Of a stretch of 64,000 nt of DNA, positions 1-11,222 are shown in pieces; the stretch's first letter is position 1; every line of letters begins with the position of its first letter. The stretch comes from Methanobrevibacter sp. (lineage in GTDB: Archaea; Methanobacteriota; Methanobacteria; Methanobacteriales; Methanobacteriaceae). A model generated the notes under the pieces. It was not told where the DNA came from. It searched no databases and saw only the letters and a list, made by a program, of their open reading frames with translations. Made by a program: the position numbers and the translations under genes. The DNA lies in the NCBI RefSeq assembly GCF_015062935.1, contig NZ_SUTM01000001.1:62001-126000 (forward strand), in the 5' to 3' direction.

Positions 1-4
1 TTTT

Positions 5-41
5 GGGAAAGTGTTTTCATGTGTTTTCACTTTCCCTTTTT
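5..41 (+). terminator. Hairpin with T-run, terminator-like
   Basis: A perfect 9-bp stem, GGGAAAGTG (5-13) with CACTTTCCC (28-36), is followed by five T residues (37-41). It probably ends a transcript entering from the left. The T-run reads on the + strand. Confidence 0.55.
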
Positions 42-545
42 AAATTTACAAAACTTAACCCTCGAACCGACCGGTAAACGGTCGGTTCTTAAATCTGACA
101 TGATTAATCATTTCTTCATATGGCTATTGCGACTCATTTCATTCGTCGCAACCTGTCCATCATAGATGGACAGCTTATTTTTCTTGATTGGCCTTTACTG
201 GAAAATAGCAAAAACAAATCAGTAATATTATTAAACATTAAAGTAATAAATAATATTAGAGGAATGAATAAATGTTTTGTAAATGGTATTATCATGGCTG
301 TTGTTTACTATTTGCGTGCCCCTGTGATTTGACTGGCTCATGCGGGCTCAAAGAATGAAACATACTTAAGGTCATATTTCATGAATTGTTTTTTGCATTA
401 ATGCCTGCGGTATTGATGTCTGTTTGTTGATGTAAACTATTTTTTCAAAGGTAATCCTATTGATAGTTTTTCCGTTAATGTAACTAATTTTTTATTACTA
501 TTTTTATTATATTATTTATATAAAATAAATAATAAAATATTGATT
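42..545. other. Gene-free leader with serial hairpins
   Basis: I see no convincing gene here. The stretch holds a perfect 9-bp hairpin AACCGACCG/CGGTCGGTT (65-73/79-87), a second perfect 9-bp hairpin CTGTCCATC/GATGGACAG (153-161/165-173) followed by a T-rich tract, and an AT-only 10-bp inverted repeat (223-232/249-258). Positions 300-430 are less AT-rich but carry only stop-interrupted frames. A short reading frame at 120-332 has no ribosome binding site and covers the second hairpin, so it is not called. Confidence 0.5.
515..526 (+). promoter_or_regulatory. TATA-like box for tail gene
   Basis: TTTATATAAAAT is centred about 25 nt upstream of the ATG at 546, the spacing expected for an archaeal leaderless transcript. 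No Shine-Dalgarno sequence precedes that ATG. Confidence 0.4.
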
Positions 546-1736
546 ATGACATTGCAGGAAGAACTACAAATCAATATTGTAATGAGTAATTACAACCAGA
601 GAAGCGGAAGCTATTCATCCGGCTATGATTACCTCTTTTTGGATAATCTATCTGACAGCCCATATGTCAATCTTTTCAGAAATGACTTGAAAAATCTTAA
701 AATCAAAACCAAAGACAAAACGGAATGCAAACTTCTATACATTCCAGCTTATGAATCTCAAAGCTCAGCCATTCTAGTTAGAATTCCAACAGGTAAGATC
801 TCTCAAACCACAAAGCTATTGCTGGATGTTCATGACAAATCAACAACATTTTCAAGCACTTTAACAATTGGAGGAGATGTGTTAATGTTTGATGCAAACT
901 CTGATACATACTCACAATTTTTCATGAACTACTCAGGATTATCATCAAACAATGACTCAACAGACGGTGGGAAATTTTTAAGAGTTAGATTTGTTCCAAG
1001 CATTGACGGAAGCTCTCCAACCGGATTAATCACAACCAGCGCTTCAGGTCAATCATTAGCAAATAATCGTGTCACCGTTGCAAGATTTAAAAGGATAAAC
1101 GGTAATGTCAGCGTTAATGATAATGCAACATATCATGGAACAACAACCGGATGTGTCATGATGCAGTCAGACTTTAATCTCACGATTTACCAGGAGGATT
1201 TGAAATCAACAAGCATAAACTTCGGAGGCAGTAAATCCTACTGCATGTTCACTGGTGCTGAAACATTGCTTATGGCCAGTTCATTTGATGCATATTCATC
1301 AGGAAGCGATGACGAGGGAAACTGGAAAAAGTATCATATTCACGGCCGTGCAGGAACGGGAACATCAAACACTTCAGATTACTTGGAAGGATTCATGAGA
1401 GACAATCCAACCAAAATTTATCAAAATGATTACAATGAGGTTTCCATTTCTCCGGAATGGTATCTGACAGATGAATTTGAGGAATATAATTATGTTGACT
1501 TGAAGTGGCTTTTGATATTTCCATCGCCATTGTTTGCAGCCAATGGAATTCCGCAGGTAAGCGTAACGCAAAGGCAGACAAAAACCGGAATCAGATTATA
1601 CAAAGGTGAACATGAGTATCCTAAGGCCTATAAAGGCAGTACATTATTGTGGGATGCCAATGACGAGTCATTGGAAAATACAGGCCTTTACATACCGGAT
1701 AAGATAATCAACCATGATTGGGATTGGGTGTTTTAG
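546..1736 (+). CDS. Prophage tail/fibre-like protein
   Basis: This 396-aa protein has no signal peptide or membrane segment and is rich in Ser, Asn, Thr and Asp, as beta-rich virion proteins often are. Residues of about 60-130 contain an ILVRIPTGK stretch followed by a GGDVLMFDAN block, which by eye resembles the pattern of DUF2341-type beta-sandwich domains; that match is weak. The start is placed at ATG 546 (a TTG lies two codons upstream) because a TATA-like box sits 25 nt upstream. The stop TAG is directly followed by the next ATG at 1737, so the two are translationally linked. It opens the + strand tail/fibre operon. A role in host-surface contact is inferred from the neighbours. Alternatively it is a surface lectin. 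Confidence 0.5.
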   Translation: MTLQEELQINIVMSNYNQRSGSYSSGYDYLFLDNLSDSPYVNLFRNDLKNLKIKTKDKTECKLLYIPAYESQSSAILVRIPTGKISQTTKLLLDVHDKSTTFSSTLTIGGDVLMFDANSDTYSQFFMNYSGLSSNNDSTDGGKFLRVRFVPSIDGSSPTGLITTSASGQSLANNRVTVARFKRINGNVSVNDNATYHGTTTGCVMMQSDFNLTIYQEDLKSTSINFGGSKSYCMFTGAETLLMASSFDAYSSGSDDEGNWKKYHIHGRAGTGTSNTSDYLEGFMRDNPTKIYQNDYNEVSISPEWYLTDEFEEYNYVDLKWLLIFPSPLFAANGIPQVSVTQRQTKTGIRLYKGEHEYPKAYKGSTLLWDANDESLENTGLYIPDKIINHDWDWVF

Positions 1737-2507
1737 ATGATTATCGATTATGATGAAACAATAGGACATAATCGTGGCCATCCGACAGGATTAAGTCATG
1801 AAGAGAAAATGGATGTTATTGCATGTCTTCTGGATGAGGGCGAAAAGAGGTATGTTAATGAGGAGCATACTGCATGGATTTCAGCAAACCAGTGCCGTGT
1901 CGGTGAAATGGTAACGCTGGATGAGTCATCAACAATGGAGCATACAATAGTTAGAAAAGCTAATGAAGGCGATCTGGCCTTTGGTTATCTTCTGGCTAAA
2001 GTTCAGGTTCGCTCATCTGGATATACTCTCGTTACTGTAGCGGTATTGGGTGATGTCTTCAGATTGAAACTGAAAAGGCCTGCTCCTGCAGAGATATTGC
2101 CGAACACCAGAATATACATTGACAAGGACGGCGAATGCAATCCAATTGAAGGACATGACTTGAGGTTATTATCAATAGTTAATCTGACGGAAAATGAGGA
2201 TGTGGAATACATCAGGGTCTATCGCCAAATGTCTGAAATCGAAATGTATCCAGAATCACAGAACTGTATAGATCTTGCCGATTGCAGTTTTGAACAGGAC
2301 GAAATAACCCATGTTGTCAACATGATCGTACCAACGGAATCCAATATCATGGCACAGGCCAATTATGTCAAGGATAATGACGGCGTTACATATTGCGAGC
2401 TTCCGGACGTAGCTATTGTCAATAATGTCAGATTTGTATGGGAAGACAACAAGCTGTACATGGAATGGGAAGGCTGCAGTGAAGATGAAAAAGTATATTT
2501 TATATAA
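1737..2507 (+). CDS. Capsid decoration-like protein, extended form
   Basis: This 256-aa protein starts immediately after the preceding stop codon. Residues of about 20-150 align by eye with the proteins at 18287 and 4041. All three have an N-terminal LLDEGE/LLDDG motif, a GEMVTL- or DDAVTL-type strand, a GDVFRLKL / GHLFRLKL / GGLYRLKL signature, and end in a Y-(I/V)-x-(V/C)-F/Y strand. In the 18287 paralogue this domain sits next to the capsid genes, so I read it as a head-decoration or capsid-surface domain. The extra roughly 100 C-terminal residues are acidic, with several Cys and no recognised family. It could instead be a baseplate or fibre adaptor. Confidence 0.5.
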   Translation: MIIDYDETIGHNRGHPTGLSHEEKMDVIACLLDEGEKRYVNEEHTAWISANQCRVGEMVTLDESSTMEHTIVRKANEGDLAFGYLLAKVQVRSSGYTLVTVAVLGDVFRLKLKRPAPAEILPNTRIYIDKDGECNPIEGHDLRLLSIVNLTENEDVEYIRVYRQMSEIEMYPESQNCIDLADCSFEQDEITHVVNMIVPTESNIMAQANYVKDNDGVTYCELPDVAIVNNVRFVWEDNKLYMEWEGCSEDEKVYFI

Positions 2508-2571
2508 AAGAAATAATAAAATATATAATAAATTATATAATAAAAAATATAATATTATAGTGAGGTTTAAG

Positions 2572-2763
2572 ATGACAATAAGGAAACTGGTGGGAACACT
2601 TGAAAACAAAGGACCATACATAGACCAGTCAACAGGCCACTGGTTTTACTGGAACGGCACCAAATACGTTGACTCCGGTTATCCTTATGCCGTCAAACCC
2701 ATTATATCATTTAAAATCGAAGATGGTATTCTATATTATTCAATTACTTGGGAGGCACAATGA
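2572..2763 (+). CDS. Small prophage protein, 63 aa
   Basis: The ATG at 2572 follows GTGAGGTTTAAG, a reasonable ribosome binding site; the open frame upstream of it is AT-only spacer. The peptide contains GPYIDQSTGHWFYWNGTKYVDSG, a Trp/Tyr-rich knob resembling the WNGTxWVDxG units that end phage fibre proteins. The TGA stop overlaps the next ATG (2760), indicating coupled translation. It is likely a fibre-tip or carbohydrate-contact accessory; the function is inferred. Confidence 0.55.
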   Translation: MTIRKLVGTLENKGPYIDQSTGHWFYWNGTKYVDSGYPYAVKPIISFKIEDGILYYSITWEAQ

Positions 2764-2924
2764 AATACATCAAATACTTTGAAACTTTAGAAGAGTACGA
2801 ATCCTGGATAAACATTGAAGAGAATGCTGAAGAAGTATACAGAAGCGAAGAAAAGATTTGCGTTGATGGCATAATCCTAAGCCATACAAACAAACCTTAC
2901 ACAGAAAAGGAGGAAAAACAATGA
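2760..2924 (+). CDS. Small acidic prophage protein, 54 aa
   Basis: This short gene overlaps both neighbours by ATGA. It has a strong ribosome binding site, GGGAGGC, 5 nt before its ATG and encodes a 54-aa, Glu-rich, soluble peptide beginning MKYIKYFETLEEYESW. Similar small acidic proteins commonly precede holin genes in phages. I do not recognise a family. Its position in a tightly overlapping chain is the main support for it being real. Confidence 0.65.
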   Translation: MKYIKYFETLEEYESWINIEENAEEVYRSEEKICVDGIILSHTNKPYTEKEEKQ

Positions 2925-3169
2925 TTTACGAATGGTTGGAAAAAAACAGAAAGGACATTGACATTTTAACTTCATTTCTAGTCACAGCTATTCCAGTCGT
3001 CATGTTATACTCAGAGGCATTAGGCATTACCGAAAATACAGTTCCCTACTGTATCCTTATGATAGTGTTAGGCATAGCCAGCCATTATGCAAGTAGGATA
3101 AGAGGTCAAGGAGATGTTGAGAGCGCTAAAAAGAAAGCTAAAAGGGTTTTGGGTTATCCTGAAGAATGA
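2921..3169 (+). CDS. Holin-like membrane protein
   Basis: This 82-aa protein has two predicted membrane helices (about residues 15-33 and 41-58) separated by a short turn with Glu and Thr. The cytoplasmic tail is Lys/Arg-rich and ends in KKKAKRVLGYPEE. Size, topology and the charged C-terminus match small phage holins. AAAGGAGG lies just upstream of the ATG. It would form the membrane lesion that lets a pseudomurein endopeptidase reach the wall; the best lysin candidate in this window lies far away at 41970. Confidence 0.65.
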   Translation: MIYEWLEKNRKDIDILTSFLVTAIPVVMLYSEALGITENTVPYCILMIVLGIASHYASRIRGQGDVESAKKKAKRVLGYPEE

Positions 3170-3196
3170 TAAGCTTCTTTGGAGGATATTGTTATC

Positions 3197-3454
3197 ATGA
3201 ACAAAATAAAAAAGAAGATACTCATCTGCAACTTTACCAAAACAATTTCAAGTGCTGTTTTAACAGCAGTAGCTATCAACATTATCATGACCAACGCAAC
3301 AAAGTATGCTTTAATTGAAGGACTATTGCCGTTTACATTAGCCATCATTATTGTTGCATTAATCGACTTTTATGAGTATAGATGTGAGCGTGAAGACAAG
3401 GTGACTTTAGAGGATTTGGAGTCAAGAATCAAAAAACTGGAGGAAAGTGAATGA
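3197..3454 (+). CDS. Second small membrane protein (holin/antiholin-like)
   Basis: This is an 85-aa protein with two hydrophobic helices (about residues 14-32 and 40-58) and a C-terminal 25-residue amphipathic coiled coil ending DLESRIKKLEESE. The ATG at 3197 is chosen over an upstream TTG because GGAGGA (3181-3186) is correctly spaced. It overlaps the next gene by ATGA. A two-gene holin/antiholin or holin/regulator pair is the simplest reading; the function is inferred from topology and position. Confidence 0.5.
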   Translation: MNKIKKKILICNFTKTISSAVLTAVAINIIMTNATKYALIEGLLPFTLAIIIVALIDFYEYRCEREDKVTLEDLESRIKKLEESE

Positions 3455-4040
3455 AGATATTGATTGCAGTTCCAACCTTTGAGACCATCAAACCCGAATG
3501 CTTCAAAAGCATATATGGTCTGACAAGGCCCGAAGGATATAGTCTCTACTTTGATTATGTAGCAGGATATGACTGTGCTAAAGCTAGAAACCAGATAGCC
3601 AAAAATGCAATGGCAGGAAACTATGACTATGTATTGATGGTAGATTCAGACATTCAGCTTCCTTCAGATGCTTTAGTCAAGTTACTTGAATGTGAATCAG
3701 ATATTGCACTTGGATGGTATTATCGCAAGAGAACAAAAACAGACCAGACAATCATCTATACCTTCGGCAAGGACTTCAACGATGACAACTGCATCAAAGG
3801 AAAGACAATGATCCATGAAGTCCCAAGGCCAATTGAAGTCAAGGGTGGAGGACTTGGAGTTGCATTAATCAATGTTAATGTATTTAGCAAACTTCAATAT
3901 CCATATTTCAAGTTTGTCACCTATCCAAATGATACAGTATTGTCTGAAGATTTATATTTCTGCAATCTGGCCAGTGAAAATGGTTTTAACATTAAATGCA
4001 ATCCGACTGTAAAAGGAAATCATATATTTGACGTGATGAT

Positions 4041-4044
<4 letters not shown>
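3451..4044 (+). CDS. Phage-encoded GT-A-like glycosyltransferase
   Basis: This 197-aa protein opens with MKILIAVPTFE, a Rossmann-like first strand typical of GT2-type GT-A folds. It carries YDYVLMVDSDIQLP, with a DSD motif for metal and nucleotide-sugar binding, near residues 60-75, and a later SEDLYFC segment like the catalytic acid region. It is shorter than usual for GT2 (about 230-300 aa), as is common for phage versions. It overlaps both neighbours by ATGA. It may glycosylate virion fibres or the host surface; the substrate is unknown. Confidence 0.6.
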
Positions 4045-5574
<1,530 letters not shown>

Positions 5575-5600
5575 AAAAACTAAATCCATAGATTCCCTAT

Positions 5601-5639
5601 AGGAAGTGCCGGCCGTTAATGTTGGTGCTTCCTTTTTTT
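5601..5639 (+). terminator. Intrinsic-type terminator after collagen gene
   Basis: AGGAAGTGCC (5601-5610) pairs with GGTGCTTCCT (5624-5633) through eight Watson-Crick pairs and two G-U pairs, and is followed by a run of seven T (5633-5639). It lies between the collagen-like gene and the next ATG at 5663, so downstream genes may be partly uncoupled. Confidence 0.6.
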
Positions 5640-5662
5640 ATAAAACAATTCAAGGTGATAAT

Positions 5663-6004
5663 ATGTCATGGGTAAACGTAGGAAATATTAAAGGAGATAC
5701 AGGTTCTGATGGTGATAATGTAACAATAATAAAAGATTCTGCACACGGCTTTATCTATTTCGGTTCCGGTGAGGATGAAGTATTCCTGTATCTCAGCGAA
5801 ATAAAAGGACCGAAAGGAGACACCGGAGCTACCGGTGCAACAGGTCCTGCAGGTCCGGTCAATCTTGTATCCGCTTTGGATACAACAGATACAACCAATG
5901 CCGTTATCAACAGTGCAGTGGCCACAGCCATTCAAAACATAAGCAGTCAGATCGGAACAATAACCTCAGCACAAAGCGCCAATCTGACATTGCTTGGGAG
6001 CTGA
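5663..6004 (+). CDS. Short collagen-like fibre protein
   Basis: This 113-aa protein begins MSWVNVGNIKG, the same Trp-x-x-x-Gly-x-Ile-x-Gly opening as the other collagen-like proteins here. It has two short Gly-X-Y runs (residues 11-17 and about 50-68, [18 protein letters not shown]) around a small globular insert. The C-terminal 45 residues are predicted helical (INSAVATAIQNISSQIG), suggesting a trimerising coil. ATG 5663 is preferred over an upstream GTG inside the terminator because AAGGTGATAAT precedes it. It ends 6 nt before the next ATG. Confidence 0.6.
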   Translation: MSWVNVGNIKGDTGSDGDNVTIIKDSAHGFIYFGSGEDEVFLYLSEIKGPKGDTGATGATGPAGPVNLVSALDTTDTTNAVINSAVATAIQNISSQIGTITSAQSANLTLLGS

Positions 6005-6010
6005 TTGACC

Positions 6011-6850
6011 ATGGGTTTTACAGCTCCTGACCTTTCAGAAATCCTAGCAAACGAACAGGAATTAAATGCAAGATTAACCAATTTAAGAGGATTGCTTAGA
6101 AATGAACTGGATGACTTGGCCACCAGCTATTCCAACAATGATTCAATAAAAAGACTGATTGAAAGAATCACTAATCCTCCGGCCTGGAAAATTGAGAGAA
6201 GCTCAACATATGACACTGACCAGCTGGGAACACGTGTTGCAGTAACGGGGTGTGATGTGTACTCCTGGAACAAATATAATCCGACAACATATGCTGACAG
6301 CGACTACTGGTACCTCCAGTCCCTAACAAAATCTTCAAATGCCACAGCAACAGCATGGGGATTATTCAACACAGGAACCATTAATCCAACCGACATATAT
6401 GATTTAATCGTTTATGGTAGGGGCATGGCTATTTTCAACAATAATGCTTTTTCAGGTGTCGGCTTCAGCTATGGCATACCGCAGGCAGGTTCGGGAATGA
6501 CAGGATTTTACATTGGAATCACACTGGATTCAGGAACATATCGTCCTGCATATGCAATATTCAACAACAGCACAACTCCAATAATAACAAAAATGGATTA
6601 TGGAACCTATGATTCTTCAAATCAGAAATTCAGATTATACATGATGCACGATGATGATTATCTGAAACTGTACTGGTTTAAGGATAATGACTTTTTATGG
6701 AATGACTGGTTTGATTTATCCGATTTGCCTCAAGGCTATGAAAGTGCTGAGCTTAAGTTCGGATATGTTAGTCATGGGACCGGCCTTGGAAGAATGTCAT
6801 ATGTTCCAAGATTATACCTGTCCTCACCATGCAGATTAAATGTACTATAA
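6011..6850 (+). CDS. Putative receptor-binding/lectin-like tail protein
   Basis: This 279-aa protein has a helical N-terminus (about residues 5-50, NEQELNARLTNLRGLLRNELDDL) that could trimerise. A roughly 220-residue beta-rich domain follows, with the sandwich-like pattern of concanavalin/LamG lectins: alternating aromatic strands, FRLYMMHDDDYLKLYWF, then an LKFGY strand. No cleavage motif or membrane segment is seen. Its place among collagen-like fibres suggests an adhesin or receptor-binding tip. Its fold resembles the C-terminal half of the next protein. The exact family is not recognised. Confidence 0.45.
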   Translation: MGFTAPDLSEILANEQELNARLTNLRGLLRNELDDLATSYSNNDSIKRLIERITNPPAWKIERSSTYDTDQLGTRVAVTGCDVYSWNKYNPTTYADSDYWYLQSLTKSSNATATAWGLFNTGTINPTDIYDLIVYGRGMAIFNNNAFSGVGFSYGIPQAGSGMTGFYIGITLDSGTYRPAYAIFNNSTTPIITKMDYGTYDSSNQKFRLYMMHDDDYLKLYWFKDNDFLWNDWFDLSDLPQGYESAELKFGYVSHGTGLGRMSYVPRLYLSSPCRLNVL

Positions 6851-6864
6851 AGGAGGAATCGTTA

Positions 6865-7947
6865 ATGTCAATTGCAAGTGATGTAATAAATACAAATACA
6901 AAACTGACAATTATAAGAGATTCATTAAGAGAATTGTTAACACAGCATGGGATTGTATATTATAGTGATGATGATGTTTTCACGCTGGCAAGAAGAGTCT
7001 GGTTTTTAGTCCATCCGACAAACGGATCTCCCGGTGGAACATATCAGGATTATGCAGTGGTCGGACATCCTGTTGGTGTTAGTGTCAATAAGGATTCAGA
7101 TGACGGCAATGAACTCCCGGACGGCAGTGTTGCAGACTTTTTCATAAGAGTCAACGGTGGAAATGAAATTCATGTAAAATCAGTGTTCAGTAATGGTGAA
7201 GCCAGCTGTTCATACATTCCTGAAAATGCCGGTGATGTTTTAACAATCAGGGCATTGGTCAATGATTTTCAGGGAGTATATCTTGAAACTGAAGTATTGT
7301 CGTTTAGATATGAAGATGAATATGAAGTAACTCCTGATTCATACACTTTAGTTAAATATCCATCCTCGGCCAGCATTACAGTCAGTGAAGTTGATGAATT
7401 CAACAGTGACTATGACTATGCCAATGGAGTTGAAGTTTCAAAAACATACGGGTCTCCTCAGGCGGCTTATATGATTCCAACCAGTTTGATTGATGGGGTT
7501 GACTTGTCAGATACTGGAATTCACTTTTCAGCTATTGTAAGTCCGATGTATTCATCATCAAGCGGATGGGCAAGTGGAATCTGTCTTTTGAATTCCAATA
7601 ATCTGAATCATTATCGTGACAATAGGATTCTTGAACTTGGAGCATATCCTGGAAAAAAGGGTCTGAAATATTCCGGAACAAATCATGCAATAAATGAGAT
7701 AAATACAAGTAGCGGACAATTAACATTGAATGGTGCATTTAAATTTGAGTTATGGTATGACGGTTCATATGTTAAGGCAACTATCTCACATTATTGGAAT
7801 GATACTGTTTATTATACATATGAAAGCTCATCACTTCCGGATGAGATAGCAAATATGGAAACGGTCTTTCCGGCATTCATGATTTATGATTACGGTGGAA
7901 AAATCAGATTCAGAGAATGTTTAATTGAACCATGGAGCAGTGATTAA
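6865..7947 (+). CDS. Tail protein with Ig-like and lectin-like domains
   Basis: This 360-aa protein starts at the ATG that follows AAAGGAGGAATCG, a very strong ribosome binding site inside the 3' end of the previous gene. Residues 1-50 are helical (VINTNTKLTIIRDSLRELL). About 60-165 look like an Ig-like strand set ending in TEVLSFRYEDEYEV. About 185-355 form a beta-sandwich lectin-like domain (FKFELWYDGSYVKATISHYW). The helix-plus-sandwich layout parallels the preceding gene, suggesting duplication with insertion of the Ig-like module. Function is inferred as surface binding. Confidence 0.45.
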   Translation: MSIASDVINTNTKLTIIRDSLRELLTQHGIVYYSDDDVFTLARRVWFLVHPTNGSPGGTYQDYAVVGHPVGVSVNKDSDDGNELPDGSVADFFIRVNGGNEIHVKSVFSNGEASCSYIPENAGDVLTIRALVNDFQGVYLETEVLSFRYEDEYEVTPDSYTLVKYPSSASITVSEVDEFNSDYDYANGVEVSKTYGSPQAAYMIPTSLIDGVDLSDTGIHFSAIVSPMYSSSSGWASGICLLNSNNLNHYRDNRILELGAYPGKKGLKYSGTNHAINEINTSSGQLTLNGAFKFELWYDGSYVKATISHYWNDTVYYTYESSSLPDEIANMETVFPAFMIYDYGGKIRFRECLIEPWSSD

Positions 7948-7948
7948 A

Positions 7949-9091
<1,143 letters not shown>

Positions 9092-9102
9092 TAAGTGATA
9101 AT

Positions 9103-9372
9103 ATGGAACTGTCAGATGAACTGTTAATAGAAATGAGTTATGTAAATATATCAAAGTACAGAACTAAAGTAATGAAGTCTTTAGATGGAGAAGTGTTAAT
9201 ACCTTCCCAAATAGCTAAAAACTCAGGGATTAGAACAAATCACATTTCAAAGGTTCTGGGAGAATTAAAAGCACATGAACTTGTTGAATGCATTAATCCT
9301 GAAGTTAGAAAAGGTAGACTATATAGGCTGACTGAGAAAGGTGATGAGTTAATTAAAAATTTTAAAGAATAA
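9103..9372 (+). CDS. Winged-helix transcriptional regulator
   Basis: This 89-aa protein has a helix-turn-helix (SQIAKNSGIRTNHISKVLGELKAHELVEC, about residues 30-59) followed by a wing (KGRLYRLTEKGDELI). This is the ArsR/MarR-like archaeal winged-helix pattern. It has no additional effector domain. It lies 11 nt after the fibre gene and is preceded by AAGTGATAAT, so it may be co-transcribed with the tail genes or mark the end of that module. It meets the minus-strand gene at 9401 tail to tail. Confidence 0.65.
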   Translation: MELSDELLIEMSYVNISKYRTKVMKSLDGEVLIPSQIAKNSGIRTNHISKVLGELKAHELVECINPEVRKGRLYRLTEKGDELIKNFKE

Positions 9373-9400
9373 TCATCTATAGTAACCAATTTAACTATTA

Positions 9401-10198
9401 TTATAAAACTTTATAATCTTCTTTTCTAATTTCTACGTCACGATCTCTTAAAATCAAATTTTCAATGGTATTATTAATTATTTCATTGAAAACATTTGTA
9501 AAATGATTAAACATATCTTCTTCAGTAATGTCATTAGATTCGAAATAACATGAAAATACATGTTTGTTTTGAATGATGTGCTCTGATTCATTAAAGTTAT
9601 CAATAGCTTGTTTATATTCAATATAATATGGGAAGGGGATATTTTGAATGTCATACGTAGGTGTATTTTCCATTATTGCCAAATATTTTAAAGAAGGAGC
9701 ATATGTTGGATTGGTTATAACTATTTTTTCAAATTTTTTTTCAAAATCTCCTTTTAAAGTTATTGGTAAATCATCCATTAATTCTGGATTTGAAATGAGA
9801 TTTACAAACTGCATAATAAGATATGCATGACCTGATAAACATTCTATCCCAACATCTTTATTTTCAACATTAGTTTTAATGTAATTATATACTAAAAGAG
9901 TAATTTGAATTTCTCTTTTTAAAAGATTAATAGCCTTTTTTGAATGAATGTATCTTAATTGTAAAAATCTTGAATTTAAATTTTCGTCAAATAATTCATT
10001 ATTATATTTCATTAAATCCATATTAAATTTAAAATTAATTAAAATACCAATCAATGTTATTGATCCCATAAACAAACTAGCAAACACAGTTTTTATTTCA
10101 ATTGGAGTACAAACGAAAAAAATTATACCTATAGAAACAATTGCTAAAATTCCCATTATACCTATTAAAAAATAAATCACGCTATTTTTAATATCCAT
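9401..10198 (-). CDS. Membrane protein of unknown function
   Basis: This 265-aa protein has two hydrophobic helices at the N-terminus (about residues 8-30 and 35-56) and a soluble, largely helical remainder rich in Asn, Ile and Lys. It contains no motif I recognise. It starts 29 nt downstream of the recombinase gene on the same strand and is probably co-transcribed with it. Two-helix membrane proteins with a cytoplasmic domain are frequent in defence islands, but nothing in the sequence proves such a role here. Confidence 0.5.
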   Translation of the reverse strand: MDIKNSVIYFLIGIMGILAIVSIGIIFFVCTPIEIKTVFASLFMGSITLIGILINFKFNMDLMKYNNELFDENLNSRFLQLRYIHSKKAINLLKREIQITLLVYNYIKTNVENKDVGIECLSGHAYLIMQFVNLISNPELMDDLPITLKGDFEKKFEKIVITNPTYAPSLKYLAIMENTPTYDIQNIPFPYYIEYKQAIDNFNESEHIIQNKHVFSCYFESNDITEEDMFNHFTNVFNEIINNTIENLILRDRDVEIRKEDYKVL

Positions 10199-10227
10199 TT
10201 ATATGCATCCCATATTAATTTCAATAT

Positions 10228-11214
10228 CTAATTAAAAATTAATATGGATTTTAAAGAATTAATATATTTCTCTTTAAGATTTTTAGGATTTTCCATGAAA
10301 TAAGATGAATGAGTATTGTTCTTACCTCTTCCTTGAAGTGCATCAATTTCTTCTAAACTCAAACCATTTTCGTGATTATATAATGCTGAAGCATGAAATT
10401 TTCGTAACATATGACTTCTAAAACGATTATACTTTCTGACTTTACCTAAATTTAAAGTTTCATTAATTTCGTTGAAATAATTATTCAAATAATCTAAATT
10501 AGTTTTAAATAACTTATCATCATTTTTTAATTTTCTTTTAGATATAATTAAATAATCTAAGATATAAGTAACGGCTTCTGGAGAACAGAAAGTAAAATAA
10601 AACTTATTAGTTTTTTGTCTTTTAAGTTTAAATGTTGGAACTACATCATTTCTCTTAATTAAAATAGTTATTATTTCATAAATATCATTACTATCATGAT
10701 ATTCTTTTGTGGAATCAATAAAATCTTGAATTGTAATATTCAATGTTTCTTGGCGAGCACAGCCACTACTGGAAATAAATAAAATAATTGCTTTCATAAT
10801 AGGATTAGTGATGTTAATAGCATCTTTAATGATTTTTTTAGTAGGTAAATCTTCAAACATTATTGGTTTTAATTTATTACTATTTTTAAGATTTAAAGGT
10901 GGCAAATTATGAATCTCAATTTCAAAATGCCTATAAATAGTTAAGATTCTTTGAAAATGAACTTTAACAGTGCTTATGAGGTATTGTTTTTGTAAATACG
11001 CTCTAAAATTTAATAATCTTTTTTTAATCCTACGATTTTTCCATCTAACTCCATTTTCCTCATCTTCTTCAGCTTCTTTAAGAAGTTCTGATAAAGACAT
11101 GTTATTAAAATTTGTATAAAGTTTGATTGCATTGTTATAACCATAAACAGTTCTATTATTCAAATTTCGAATTTTAATGAACTCATTCATGATTTCTTTG
11201 TCTTCATGATTCAT
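10228..11214 (-). CDS. Tyrosine recombinase, candidate hsdS invertase
   Basis: This 328-aa integrase-family protein has an N-terminal helical core-binding domain (about 1-110) and a catalytic domain. Candidate catalytic residues are R154 (in SSSGCARQETL), H268 and R271 (in SHMLRKF) and the nucleophile Y305 (in THSSYF), the R-H-R-Y set of tyrosine recombinases. It is homologous along its length to the protein at 40861, sharing FEDLPTK, HMLRKF and GRGKN motifs. Its start codon lies 8 nt from the inverted hsdS cassette at 11223 and 62 nt from an inverted repeat, which makes it the obvious candidate to invert the specificity genes. A role as prophage integrase is the alternative. Confidence 0.75.
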   Translation of the reverse strand: MNHEDKEIMNEFIKIRNLNNRTVYGYNNAIKLYTNFNNMSLSELLKEAEEDEENGVRWKNRRIKKRLLNFRAYLQKQYLISTVKVHFQRILTIYRHFEIEIHNLPPLNLKNSNKLKPIMFEDLPTKKIIKDAINITNPIMKAIILFISSSGCARQETLNITIQDFIDSTKEYHDSNDIYEIITILIKRNDVVPTFKLKRQKTNKFYFTFCSPEAVTYILDYLIISKRKLKNDDKLFKTNLDYLNNYFNEINETLNLGKVRKYNRFRSHMLRKFHASALYNHENGLSLEEIDALQGRGKNNTHSSYFMENPKNLKEKYINSLKSILIFN

Positions 11215-11222
11215 AATAATAT

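Noticed and set aside
120-332. 70-codon + strand reading frame near the left end
   Set aside because: It has no ribosome binding site or TATA spacing, spans a perfect hairpin, and its product looks like random AT-rich translation.
2256-2621. 121-codon minus-strand frame over the 3' end of the decoration-like gene
   Set aside because: Its hydrophobic stretch comes from reading AT-only spacer backwards, and it opposes two genes with good start signals.
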